Shown here piece by piece: positions 23,229-36,700 of a stretch of DNA of 64,000 bases. Location of the stretch: contig NC_083598.1 of the NCBI RefSeq assembly GCF_020882245.1, positions 58,751,858 through 58,815,857 of the forward strand, given 5' to 3'. This stretch comes from Rhopalosiphum padi. Taxonomy: Eukaryota > Arthropoda > Insecta > Hemiptera > Aphididae. The position numbers were made by a program, and so were the translations under genes. Every line of letters begins with the position of its first letter. Within the stretch, counting starts at the first letter, position 1. A model generated the notes under the pieces. It did no database searches. It was not told the origin of the DNA and saw only the letters and a program-made list of their open reading frames with translations.

Positions 23229-24208
23229 ATTAAACTATTATTATATTAAATACTTTTCTCATTCCGATATGGTGAAATGATAAATAAATTATGTTATCAA
23301 TAATTTTTTTATATAATTGAATAATAATTGATGAATGATTGTAAAAATATTAAATTCTCAAGCAAGGTGTATTGATATCAATACATCGTGTTGTCAATCC
23401 GAAGCCATGTGGCATGTTATTTGTTTAGTATTACTGAAATACTGTATTATTGTCACTATTATTATGATATAATGTTATAATACATTATAATATAATATAT
23501 ATTCTTTATAATCGTGGTTATTGTAGCTCGTAATGTGATAGCTTATCGAGACAACCTGTATTACTTTTATCTACAAACGTCAAATCACAGAATAATATTA
23601 TTCAATGGTCAAACCTTGACTTCAAAACAGTAGACGACTACCGGAACTACAACATACAAGTAGTACACAGTAGTACAGTAACTAGAATTTTTTTGTGATA
23701 CAATTACAATATATCAACTATCAAGTATCAAATTCAAATACACAACTGTTCTTTGGATAATCATATTAGTTGGTAGGTCCGTTGACATAAAAAACATATT
23801 ATTACACCTAATTACATTTTAATTTTTTATCAGTTGTAAATATAGATAGTGTAGTTACTAGTTAGTAATTATTGAACTATCTTCAGAAAAATAACGTAAT
23901 TAATATTAAATAAATAATAAAACTAGATATTATACATTTTTGTATTTTAAATTTTATTGTATGATAATATTTGGTTCGGTTTGCATGTTGGTGAAAATAT
24001 CTTGATGAGCAGGTCACTTAACACCAGATATATTCATCAAGAAATCAGTTTTTGAATGATCATCTACAATTTGTTATATTTTGTAAGACCCTTACGATTT
24101 CAATTTGTCTATTTGTCACCAATAGGTATTTGTGCTTTTCAACTAATTTAATATAATTAGGGAGTACTAAATGGTATTTTAAGCTATTGATTCGATTGCA
24201 GTGTCTTA
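23229..24208. promoter_or_regulatory. Upstream region of the SNX29-like gene
   Basis: No coding exon is seen. The ATG at 24209 follows an ATTGCAG acceptor (exon from 24202), so at least one untranslated 5' exon should lie upstream. A possible one ends at the TTAGTTG|GTAGGT donor near 23773. No clear TATA box was identified. Confidence 0.4.
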
Positions 24209-27200
24209 ATGGCTCATGTGAATACAAGTGAGGCTGGCAAGTGTGAAAGATTACAAAAAAATCTTCTCAACTCTGTGAAACACTGTCAAAAACGATTTGG
24301 CAGTTCTTCTGAAATAGCAACTGAATCTGATCAGGAAGTCTCCAATTTGTGTCAATGCATTGAAGCCATATTGAGTCATGGGTTGAAATCAATTAATACA
24401 GAGGACAAGTAAGAATTATGAAAATGTTACTTTCACTAAGGTTGTATACACCTTTATTGTATCATGGTTTTAGAAGTTCATTGTTGAAACGACGAGTGAC
24501 AAAAATCGTTACTGGTCTTTCAGATGGAGACAAAAGTCAAAATCGCCTTATTCCATTTTGGTGTTTTGTTAAAGAAATATTAAACGAACCAGAAATACAA
24601 CGATTTGAATTGCTATCAAACATCAAAAATGATTATGGTCGAGGTAAAGCTTGGTTAAGAGCATCTATTAATGAACGGTGCTTAGAAAAGTACATGCATT
24701 TGTGTATTAACAATGAAAATCTAATCAATCGATTTTATGAAAAATGGGCTTTTATGAGTAATACAGAAAAAAATTCAATATTGCCCATCACTGCTGCTGG
24801 TTGGTATCATGCCATATACATTTTATTTAAAATTATATTGTAATGCATTATACAGTTTAAAACATTGTCTTTTTTTTTTTAGGTTTATCATCAATAGTAT
24901 TTGCTTTGACAATAGATAAGCTCGAATTCAATAAAGATGTCTTAGATTTCACAGTCAATGAACCAATAATTTATGGAGGTAATATTTTTATTTTTAACTT
25001 TTACTCATTATCTATTTCATTTCTACAAATATTATTTTTTCTTCTATTCTGATAATTTAATCATAGACAATCAAGATTTTCTAGGAGAAAAATTTGATAT
25101 GTAGTGGTTACCTACCATATCAAGGTCTGAGTTCAATACGGGTAGGTATATTTTGTTGGTACATTACACATGTAACTTCTTGAATGCTTAATTTTGAACT
25201 GATATATATCAATATGCTCCAATTTCTTCCTTGAAAATCTTGAATAGATTAATGTTGAAAAAATGTTTGTTTTCCTTTCCCTTACAAACAGTATATTATT
25301 TATGGTTTGAACATAAAATGTGATCTTTCACAGTTAACAGCAAAAGTTAAAAATTATATTTAATTGATGAGTTTTATTTTATTTATTACATTTTATATTA
25401 TAGATACCAATTTAATATTAAAAAAAGAAAATAGTGGAAAAATCAAAAAAATCAAAGCAAATGTAATAAATTTTGATCAAAGTGAAGATGATATCCAAAC
25501 AGCTGAAGAAGTAAAATCGGACAATGATGTTTTATTAGCTGTTGGTGATGAAGCTGCAGCTATATCAATAACTTCATATGATACTATTGTAAGATTTATA
25601 TTACTTATATTAAACTGTGTTGATGCATTTTATGGCTTAAATTTTAGACTGGTTATTTTATTGGAGAGTTTGAAGATTTGCCATCAACTGAAAAAGAGTT
25701 GGAAAATAGGTAATATTGTAGTGAGAATAATTAATTTATAACAGTATTTATTATTAAGCCGAATTCACACTTATAAGTATTATGACATCTATCATTTTGT
25801 ATTTTTGTGTGCTTTTTAACTTATTTGGGTTGGCCAATCTAATCATAGTATTCACTAACCACAATCTACCCTGAAATTTCCAGAATTAGGCCAAGCTCAA
25901 TTTTTTAGCATGTCAAGACAGACAATATAGCTATATACTTTACTTTTTACTGTTATAAGATGTGTGTTGAATAAATGTTGTTATTTTGTATATTAATTAT
26001 AATGTAATAGTCTTGTAATGTTTATCACTTTGAAGGTTGAAAAAATTAAGTACTATCAATGAAAATTCTGACTCTTATGAAGTTTTTGTGCCAGTATCTT
26101 CATTAAGTCCTCCTTGTGACACAGGTACTTGATTAATTACATTTTTAATATTTATCCACTAATGAGTACAAATTAATAATAAATGTTTTAATTTGTTTGT
26201 ATTGCACTATTATGGTGACTATTTTCCAACATGTAATACTTAAAAATACTATAAAATAATATATATTTTTTTAAGATGATGAAAGTAAATCTATGGGTTC
26301 AAATGAAGATAGTAATAGTTTACATAGATTTGATGAATCAAGAGATCAATTGTTAATTTTGGAAAAACAATATCAGGGAAACATAAATGGACTTACAACT
26401 AAAATCACTGATTTAACTCGGTAAGTAGAAAATATAAATTTATGCAATCTTTTGATATAATATAATTTTTTAATCAATACATTGACTTTATTTTTTTTTC
26501 ACAGTGAAAATGACTTATTAAAACATCAATTAAGGAAATATGTTAGTGCTGTACAGTTAATGAAACAAGATGAAAATGAAAGCGAGGAAGCTAAATTATA
26601 TCAACAAAAATTAATTCAAGTTTGTAATTATTTTTATTACCTACATCAATTAAATAGTCACTATATAAACTTGAAATTATTAAATAATTAGGTTGCCGAA
26701 ATGCACAGTGAATTGATTGAATTAAATGGCCGTTTAAACAACCAAATTATAGCAAAAGATCAGTGTATTACTAAACTAAGAACAGAATTGGTATCGTTGA
26801 GAGGACCATTGCCTTCAGACGAAATACCGCACACAAACATACACTTATGGGTTCCATCTGCATTTTTAGTTGGACGAATTAATGACCCACATCATGTATA
26901 CCAGGTGTGTGAATGCATAAAATGAGTTTTAATTTATTGACAATTGTTTAAAATGTTAGTACTAATTAGTTTATTTTAATAGATCCATGTACGCATTCTT
27001 AATGAAGAATGGAATGTTTACCGGAGATATTCACAGTTTACAGAATTTCACAAACAATTAAAAAAACAATATAATGTAGTGTCAACAATTTCATTGCCAC
27101 CTAAAAAAACTATTGGAAATAAGGTATAATAATTTATAAGATGAAGTAAAGTTCTTTTTACAAAAAAATATAATGAAATATATCAAATAATAATAGTAAC

Positions 27201-27860
27201 TCTAGTATACATAACATTTTATAACAATTGGCATGTATATGCCCCCCAAGTTTTGGATTCAACCCTTCAACCTAAAATATTTTTAAATTATTTTTTTTAA
27301 CATTACTATGTAAGATTAATTAATATTTTTTTTTACGACCTCTCCTTACATTACAATTTTTTCTCTATGCGTGCCTGGATAATGATTATCTTAGAGACTT
27401 ACATATTATATTTATTATTTGTCATTTTACTAATATTGTAAATTTTTTTATTTATATTAAAGATTTAAAACATTTAATTAAACCTAAATACTCAAGTAAT
27501 AAATTTTATATTTTGAAGGGTGCCAACTTTGTTGAAGAGCGACGAAAAAAGTTACAAGTTTATCTAAGACAGATAATGAATTTTTTGATTACAATAAACC
27601 GAATATTGGCCAATTCTCCTAATAAGTATAACTTGGTTAATCTTGTACCATTTTTCAGGTATTTTCATTTTGCTTCTACTAGTTCTACTTATATAATTTA
27701 TTAACACTCTCATTAATATAAATACCTTTTTTTTAGCGAACAATATAACCAAAGTTATAGCGGAAAACTATCATGGTTAAATTTAAGTTGTCTGATGGCT
27801 CAAAATTCTGTAGTTGATTTAAATAGTTCTAGTTCTCATCATCAGTATACTGGCTTATGA
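24209..27860 (+). CDS. SNX29: Sorting nexin-29-like protein (RUN + coiled coil + PX), 12 coding exons, 611 aa
   Basis: Exons: 24209-24408, 24474-24799, 24883-24978, 25404-25588, 25648-25709, 26036-26124, 26276-26420, 26505-26619, 26692-26904, 26983-27123, 27519-27658, 27737-27860. All junctions are GT-AG and phases close. Residues 1-200 form the RUN domain (KHCQKRFG, EIATESD, WCFVKEIL, RGKAWLRASINERCLEKY). An acidic, disordered linker follows, then a coiled coil (about 340-440). The PX domain (about 455-590) carries the phosphoinositide-binding RRYSQF motif (491-496), the PPK loop (516-518) and ERRKKLQ (531-537). The RUN-then-PX order is diagnostic of SNX29 (RUNDC2A). The family is expected to act on endosomal membranes through PI3P binding and small-GTPase contacts; the precise role is not established here. 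The ATG follows a spliced 5'UTR. Confidence 0.92.
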
Positions 27861-27974
27861 CATAAATTTATTAAATTATTTATATTTATATAATATTACC
27901 TATTATAGCAATAATTTTATAATATATTTATTAAAATGTTAAATGTCTGTGATTTATAACAAAATATTTTATCT

Positions 27975-28003
27975 AATAAATCTTATATATTATAACTAAT
28001 AAA
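27975..28003 (+). terminator. Polyadenylation signals of the SNX29-like gene
   Basis: Two AATAAA hexamers (27975-27980 and 27998-28003) lie 115-143 bases after the stop codon at 27858-27860. The interval 27861-28719 between the two convergent genes is otherwise AT-rich and shows no further feature. Confidence 0.55.
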
Positions 28004-28719
28004 ATATAAGTTTTATTTTTTGACTGTTTACTTTATCTGTAGTATATTTAATCTATGCCCATACTAATATTCCACATAATTAAACATACAAAGATACATA
28101 AATTATTAAATTTATTCATGTTCCATTAGAAACAAATGTTAGTAATGCTAATAGGCACAAGATATAGCTAAATAAAAATAATAATTGATATAAAAAATAG
28201 TTATAACTATAATTCACTACTATAGCTCATTATTTTGTGATAATATATTTTATAAATAGACATTTAGTATAATTAATAATTACAAAAATATTTGGTAAGG
28301 TAACATATTATATATGTACTTATATAGTTATGATTTAATATTATTCTAAAAGTATAATATTAACAAATATGTTTTATCATCTAATTATGATTTCCTAAAA
28401 CTGTGTTTAAATATATAAATATTAAATAGATAACTTGTATATGTACATATTACAAGTAAGTATGTGAGTAAACACAATGTTTTATTTTTATGCAAATTAT
28501 TCATTTCTAGACACTGATTGTAAATTTTCCCTAAAAATTAACAAAACAAAATCATTATAATTCATAGTTAAATTTACTATTTTGAGTCAAAATAAGCAAG
28601 TAACGTTTAGAAAGTGCATATTATATAATAATTAATAATTAACTCTCAATTAATACTAGTACTACCTTTCATCAAACTTTAAAATCATATTATAAAATAT
28701 ATTATTATTGAACTTATAT

Positions 28720-30383
28720 TTACTCTGAACTTATAATATCCATGTAAGAAATAGCAGGATGAGACAATGTAGATAGAAATCTTTTGTTAGAATTCAAGTT
28801 TGTTCTGATCAAGCTATTATCCAATCCAATACCAGAAATGTTCAATCTTTTATTTAATACCGAATTTAATGAATTTAGCTGTTAAAAGAATAAAATAAAT
28901 TAATTTGTTACTCAACATATTATATTTATGTTAACCTTAACATAAATAAAACAAAATATAACTTTTAAGTCAATATATGATATACATTAAAAAGTTGGTA
29001 TATTTAAAAGTTTCTATTATAGATAGAATTCTTTTTAATTCAGTATTTCAGTTGATATACTATTTAGCCAATTATATATTATTACAGAATAAAATAATTT
29101 TATATCATGCTATTTTATATTCATAAAATTTACCTCTGCCTTTTGTTGAATATTTTCTTGCCGAAGTACATCAATCAGTTTATTGCTTTTATTTAATTGA
29201 TCTTGCAAAAGTAAATTTGATTTATTCTCAATGTCTTTACTTATGAACTTATTTCCTACAGCTATTAATTCAGGCAGTTCTTTTTTATAGCTACAAAAAG
29301 TTTGTTATCATTAATTTAAAATACTTATGAGTCATTAAATTTACACTAAAAAATAAAAATCATAAATGCAATAAATTAATTTTATATTCTAAATATTAAC
29401 ATACATTTTAATTTTGAAATAGTAAACTAATAATATTTATGTATATATTAGAGAATATGCGAGTATCTTAAATTGTTTTTTTATTTTGACTAAAAGTCTA
29501 AATTGATAAAAACCAATAATGCTAAGTAGGTATCCACTATGACATAGTACATTTGAACTATTTAAAGTAGCCAGTAGGTATTGGGCAAGTGACAGTTGGA
29601 TCAATAAATAAATATTGAGTAGTTGCTTTATTTACTATATAAAAATTAAAATAATAATTTTAAAATTCTTAAACCACAGAATAAAATAAAATATTATTCT
29701 GTACTTAAAATTTTTAAATAAGCTCAGCATTACCAATAAAAATAAATATATATCACAAAATAAAATAAAAAATAATCTTTTACTTGTAATTATTATCATT
29801 TTTTCTGTCTTCAATAGATATCTGATGAATTTTAGCACTGTTTAGTATATCACTCAGTTGTTTTTGATTATCATTAGTATTAGACTTTAAAATTTCTAGA
29901 CTCAAATTTTCTAAATGCTTGCAACAATAGTTCCCACCATTCATTATAATCAGTTCATCTAAAAGGTCTAAATAATAATAAATTTAAAATTAACTTAATC
30001 AAAACAATTTACTGTGAATAATTCTTAGAGTACCTCGATTTTTGGACCTTAATATTTCTAATTCTTTATAAAGTTCTTCTAACATTTGGTTGTGATTCAT
30101 TTTTATTCGTTTGATATCTCTTTCGTATTGAGCAACCAATATTAATGGATCAATTTTATTAAATAGTTCAGTTTGTTCAATTGAAGTTGGAAGGTTCTAA
30201 AAAAATATATACAGAATATGTATAAATATTATTAGAAATGATTTTTTTTTTATACAAAATATATTTATTAATATGTTTAGTGTTTACCTTAATTACTTTA
30301 GAACTAGTTGAACGAGTTGGTCTATTGATCGGTGGTAATTCATCTTTAAATCTTGATAAGCATTTAGTTATTTTAAATTCCAT
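28720..30383 (-). CDS. Coiled-coil protein of the CCDC74/CCDC92 type, 5 exons, 252 aa
   Basis: Exons in transcription order: 30288-30383, 30034-30196, 29784-29967, 29134-29290, 28720-28878. All are GT-AG and phases close. Residues 1-32 are a basic, Pro/Ser/Thr-rich head. Residues about 55-95 contain a heptad segment, RDIKRIKMNHNQMLEELYKE followed by LEILRSKNRDLLDELIIMNG. It resembles the conserved N-terminal coiled coil of CCDC74/CCDC92 proteins (the L..QH.EML..LH.EI..LK.ENKDL pattern). A second coiled coil spans roughly 165-210. The C-terminal tail is short and polar. Human relatives associate with centrosomes, cilia or spindles; a similar role here is inference. The gene starts 350 bp downstream of the WDHD1 stop, same strand, and converges on SNX29. 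The family call is moderate; that this is a real gene is strongly supported. Confidence 0.72.
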
Positions 30384-30732
30384 ACTGTTTTAATAGTTCT
30401 ACACATTATCAAGTTTACTAGTTTGGAGTGCAGTAGATATAATTTATAGAACATTTAAAAACTAAAGAAGGGTTGATATGAGTTATTGATTATTTTCTAC
30501 CACCACTAAAGTTTATTCCTAAGGTAACAAAATAACATGTGCAAGGGGTCAAGGTACCATAAAATAGTGGCTGAAGGATTCATTATTCACATACATTTCT
30601 ATTTTTTATATTAGTAAACAAAAAACAAAATTAATAAAATACAATTTAACTTAAATTTATTTAGGATATAATATTTACAAAAATCACATATTTAGAAAAA
30701 AAAATAATTATAAAGTGTTATAAAAGTATAAA
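30384..30732 (-). promoter_or_regulatory. Short spacer: WDHD1 3'UTR and promoter of the coiled-coil gene
   Basis: Minus-strand AATAAA at 30657-30662 lies about 71 bases after the WDHD1 stop and is its likely polyadenylation signal. The remaining ~270 bases up to the coiled-coil gene start must hold that gene's promoter. No TATA box stands out. Confidence 0.55.
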
Positions 30733-33700
30733 TTATTTTTTAAAAATAAAAGATGATAACTTTGAAACTCCTTTGGGTTTTTTTGATTTGTTTGTTGACT
30801 CTATACCTTCGTAACTGTCATTTAAATCAGATTTTCTTTTATTGTCACTTGAAGGCTCAATTGTCTAAAATCATTTAAAATTAAATAAATACAAAATATG
30901 TTTAAACTCTATGTTAAAATATAATTTACATAATAAAAAGTAATTTACTTGATCTAATGGTGAAAGAGTACCAAATGAAATATTAGCTTGTTCACCAGTT
31001 TTTTTTTTAAACGGATTAAAAGCTCGATCAATATCATTGGATTCATTCATCAGTTCAGATTCTTGTTTCTTTTTTAAAACTGACAAAATACTTGATGATT
31101 CTAAAAATGTCAAGAACCAAAATTTTTTAAATTATAATTGTGTTACATTATTTTTAACATATAATATATTTTTTTTAATTTCCAAATTGTGACCCTAAGA
31201 GGAAGTAAAAACTTGTTAAATATTTTTACAAAGTTTTGTTTAGAATTGATATTACTATTTTAAGTATAAAACAATTTATCACGGTTTTCAAAATTGATAT
31301 ATGAATATTACAATGACCTGAACAAAAGTGAGTGAAGTGAGACCAATACTATTTATATTATCTGATTATTGAATCATAATTTAAAAATGAGTGTATACAA
31401 TTAATTGTAACTCATGAGTAATAACTAGGGTTCGGATTTATATGTAAATAGATATTTTTACTGTGACTTGATAAATTAATTTAGGTAAGTAATAAATTTG
31501 TTTCAAGGGATTTCCAATAAAATGAACTATATTTTATTTTACATATTTTGCCATAAGTGTTTTTACATATTTCTCAATAATTTAATTTTTTCCTACATAT
31601 TTTGACAATTTGTTCATTTACGATTTTTTAATAATTATTAATTATATACAATTGTATTTTTCAATACAGACAATTTCCCATATTTTCAAAAGTATAAAAT
31701 AGTAACAAAATAATACCAATTATTGAACTTAATCTACGGTAGATATAACTTACTCCTTCAGACATAGTCAAAATGCAATACTATCCAATAACATCAGTGG
31801 AAGCCGAAAGATCATTTAGTTGGTATAAGGAAATTTTACGACCAAATCGAAGATCTTTAGAATTTCAAAATTTCAAAATTTAAAAATGGCTGTTATCATA
31901 AATAGTAATCAAGATAATTAAAATTTTTTTAGTTTTTTTTATTTATATTTTATAATAATTTGTAACACCTTTTTTTAAAAATAATTTTTCTATTTGAAAT
32001 ATAATTTGTTTCATTAGAAACTCATGGATATATTGTATAATTAAATATTAATAAATAAATCATATTAGTAAAATACATATTTTGATTTTTTTTAGCATCT
32101 ATTTATGTACATATTTTACTAACGTAAATACATCTTTTGGTTTCATAAATACATTTAAATCCGAGCCCTAGTAATAACTAATAAAATTTAAATCTTACCT
32201 TTATTATTGTCTTCACTATGATTTGAAGTATATTTTTCAGAAAATAAATCTTGCGATTGTTGTGAAATACAATTTGTATTCTTGCTATAAAATTTAAACA
32301 AATTACTTTGTAATAATAATTATGATAAAAAGGTAATGCAACTATAATTAATAAGTCATGTGTACATATAAATTTAAAAGATTTTTTATCGAGGACATTT
32401 TTTTTTAATTTAGATTTTTTATAAAAATCAACATATTATGAGGATGCCAAACTTGCATCTGTTGTCTCAGTCTTACAAGTATGTAGCATAGCAAATTTAA
32501 GCTAAGCAGATCATGTTTGGCGGCTCCCTTAGTTTAAAAATTAGAGCGAATCGACATATTATGAAACTTGATGGTAAGAACATTATCTGTGTTTGTATGT
32601 TTGTGTTTTACAATTTTTCAAATTTTTAACATGTTATGCGTATATTAAAAATGCTCATCTCACTTAAAAACGATCCATTCTAATTTTTAAACTAAAGGAG
32701 ATAAACGTGATCTGCTGAGCGCAAATTTTCTATGTTACGTACTTATAAGACGGAGACAACGCATGCGGGTATGGTGTCCTCTTAATTAAATATGTAATAG
32801 ATGAAATTATAAAAATAAAATAATCATTTTTACTGATATTAAATGGTAATTAATTAATTTATAATTTTGTGTAAAATCTTAATTATATAACAAAATCTAT
32901 GAAATAATACATAAATTTAAATAATTGAATTTATTTGTTTTGTATATTTAATACTTAACTTAGTCATAAAAATTATAAAATATTAATCAAAATAATTTTA
33001 TTAATATTTTATATAAAATAATGATAAAATTGTACAACTCACTTATATGAAGTTGATGGACCATCAAATAATTCTGAATATGTTACTGGTTTTGGTTCAT
33101 CATCTACATTTGTTTCATTTTCTATGATTGTTGTAATTTTTGTTGCTAAACTACTGTTTCCAACCCGCATAGCATACTTCAGGGCTAAATTTAAATATTG
33201 TTCAGATCTTATGAGTTTACAAAGCTCTAATGCTCTCATGTCATGACCACTCTTACACGCCATCTAAATAAAATTGTAAGAGTTGAATTTATTAATTGTA
33301 TTAATATAAATGATTCAATAAAGAGTTAATTACTAAATTAATTTAATACATACAGCAAACAATTTTAAAAATGTTGTTTTTAATTCTTTATCATACTGTA
33401 GTCCATCTTCTTCGGGTAAAATTGATAAAGCTATATTTGATCTCCAAAATTTTTCTTCTAATTCACCTTTTTCTTGATTAAGATCACATAATGGAATCTA
33501 AAACAATAATAAAATATTTAATATTTGAATTAAATATTCAAATAATGAAAATATTAACCTGCCATGGTATTTCATTCAAAAAAGGATGAGGCGTTGTTGA
33601 AGGATAATAAGAACCTTTACAAAGAATACATCGTATATCTTGACGTGCTTCATTGACTCCAATAACAAAATAATGATTTGTTGTGTCATTCCACTAAGAG

Positions 33701-36700
33701 GTTTTTATTTATTAATAAAAATATAATTATTAGTTAATTAAATATTACCGTATTATCTACACAACATAAAGGACTCCAATAGGATTTAATTAACATTCGT
33801 AAGGTTCCGGCAGAATCTAGAATACACAAAGATCCATAATCAGAAAAACCAACCCATCTAAGAGTTGATTTTGGAAGCAATGGAACATATCCAGAACAAA
33901 TGGCTTCAACGCGGCTATCAATTTTGTACACACAATATCGTAAATTTTGTTCACCGGGTATAGCTAAACAAAAATTTAAAAAACAATTTTATACTATATA
34001 TTTTACTGTTCTATAAAGTAGTTAATACATACGGGCACCACAATGATGCACAACAACTAAACGGTCTCTGGATCCATTTATAGCTACTATAGGTCCAGGG
34101 ATAGATATTATCTCTCTTTGACCACCACCAAGAGTGAATAATCTTAATAGACGTGATACTGAAGCTACTGCAATCCAATCAGCAGTAACTGCTAAACCAC
34201 ATATATCATCTTCATCAGGTAAATCAACAGTCCATTCACGTTTACCATCCCATGAATTCAGTAATACACAAACTAATTTGCTATTTGAATTGTTATAAAT
34301 AAATTTAATATTTATAAAAAGTTAATATATATATTTTTTAAATACCTAGGTGTTGTATCTTGAGATTCACAACCTAAAACTAATGCTTCTTGACATAGAG
34401 CAGCGATAGTATGCCCTAAAACATTTTTGATACGAAAAGCATGATGGATAGTGTTATCATGAAAATCTACATCAATTACATTTTCATCAACAGTATTAGT
34501 TTGTCGTGCATATCCAACATCATTAAAAACCTTAAAAATTTATAAGTTATTAATGAGCAAAAAAATAAAATTAACTTATAACTTTATACTTGTAATAAGT
34601 TAGATATTATTAATGATTACCATGAAGCGCCTTTGTAGATGAACAGGTGTTGAACAAGGTTGAAATGGACTTTGTAGATCCACACTAAAACTAACAGTAG
34701 GAGGAATACATTTAGAAGACAAATTGCTGTTGTCGTCATCAATTTCTAAGCCATCAACATTATTTAAAGATAAACCTCCTCTTTGCTTAGAAAGTTCAGC
34801 TTCAGCTTCAAGTTTGATTTGTTCTAATGATATAACATTATCCCCAGACTCTTCATCTGTCATTAATATGTTTTGTTCATCATTAGTCTAAAGGAAAAAT
34901 AAGGTCATAATTAATAATTTAAATGGGGTTTACCACTCACTATATTATAACATAATAACACACTTATTTATAATAAGTGTATGTACTAATATTCATTTGA
35001 ATCATAAAATGAAAATACGCTATTGATCAATTATATTCATATCATTAAATATTAATAGTAATTAAATAAAATTATTATTTTGCAAGTAAATCAGATTAAT
35101 AATTGCAAAAACTTACTGAATATATATTAAAATCGTCTGAATTAGCATTTTCAACCAAACCTAATTGACCATGATCATCACAATAGGCTAATATGTGTTC
35201 ACCATTTTTAGGGCACCAGACTAAACTTCTTATAGAATATCGTTCCTTACATTTTGCATGTAATACAATTACTTGAGATGAAACGTTCCACACCAAAATA
35301 AATCCTATGTTTGTCCCAGCAGCTATGTATCTACCACATTTTGACCAACTCATAACAGTGATATCCTGGAATAACATTATATTATAGCAAATAATTGTCA
35401 GGCTAAAGTAGTTAAATTTTTATCAAAGCTTGTTCAAAGACACGATAAAAAATATTTGAATGCCATTACTTGTTCAGATAATCGATAGTCATGTACTGTG
35501 TAAAGTTCTCTCCACAAACCTCTTTGGAAAAATTTTATTTCTTTACCAAAAGGTATAGCTAATAAATTTCCATCTATAGGATCCCAGGCAGGTGTACATT
35601 TAATTTTAGAATGCTGAAATGCATTGCTAACTGGAATCACATTAGTCCATTCTTTTACAACAGATTTTTTTTCTATACTCCATATTTTTACAGTTCCATC
35701 ACAACTTGATGATACCTATACAGTGTAAACATTTTTAAGTTATTATTTTTAAAATATTAATTTAAGTATAAATAACTGGAGAATTATTTTTTTTACCAAA
35801 AAATCAGATAATGGATCAAATTTAATAGATAAAATCGGACTTTTATGACCATCAAAATTCAATACACTTTTAGTATCTTTATTTACAACTTGAATAGATG
35901 AATCACTAAAATAAAATAAAATATGATTATACAAATATTATTATTTTTTTTTTTTGATTTATATAATACATTACCATGCACCAGCAGCAATTAGTTTGCC
36001 ATCCTTAGATGAATCTAAACAACAGACTGAAGCAGTAAATCGAGTTAATGTATCTATTAGCTCTGCTTTTGGAAATGTGTATACTTGAAGTGTATGGTGA
36101 TCATCACCAACATATAACAAATCTCCCTAAAAATAATTTAAATTTAATATTATATAAAAAATGACATGTGAAAATAAAGAGAAAATTTTAAATATTATGA
36201 TTTTAATTAAATTAAAATTATTATAGTAATTAATATTACTGATTGGTGTACGGCAAATGCTTCACTACCAACACATTTTTCAGTTGGATCACCATCATCA
36301 AAACCATCCCATATTCTTATATCTCCATCTTGGCCACATGTTATCAAATATCTATTTAAGTAATATAAATTGCATATGCAAATTAGTTTTTATGATAGTA
36401 AAACTGGTTAAGTTAATAATTATTTATTTTTTTTTAATGTGTGAAATTTACGCACAATTTTTAAGAATAAATATTTGTTATAAGGATGCACTTGTATATT
36501 ATTAAATATCAAAACATAATACATAAGATAGGTTGTACTTACAATTACATTTATCTACAATATAGCAACAAGCCTAAAAATATTATTGTAAGAAGTATTT
36601 ACCATTTTTTCATAAATAGATCACATACTAGACTAATCTATATGTAAAATATTTATATTTTAAATTACACTGCTTTTGACTATAGACTCACCATCGGGTT

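Noticed and set aside
36257..36505. 82-codon plus-strand frame
   Set aside because: It is antisense to WDHD1 exon 2 and the adjoining intron; a shadow frame.
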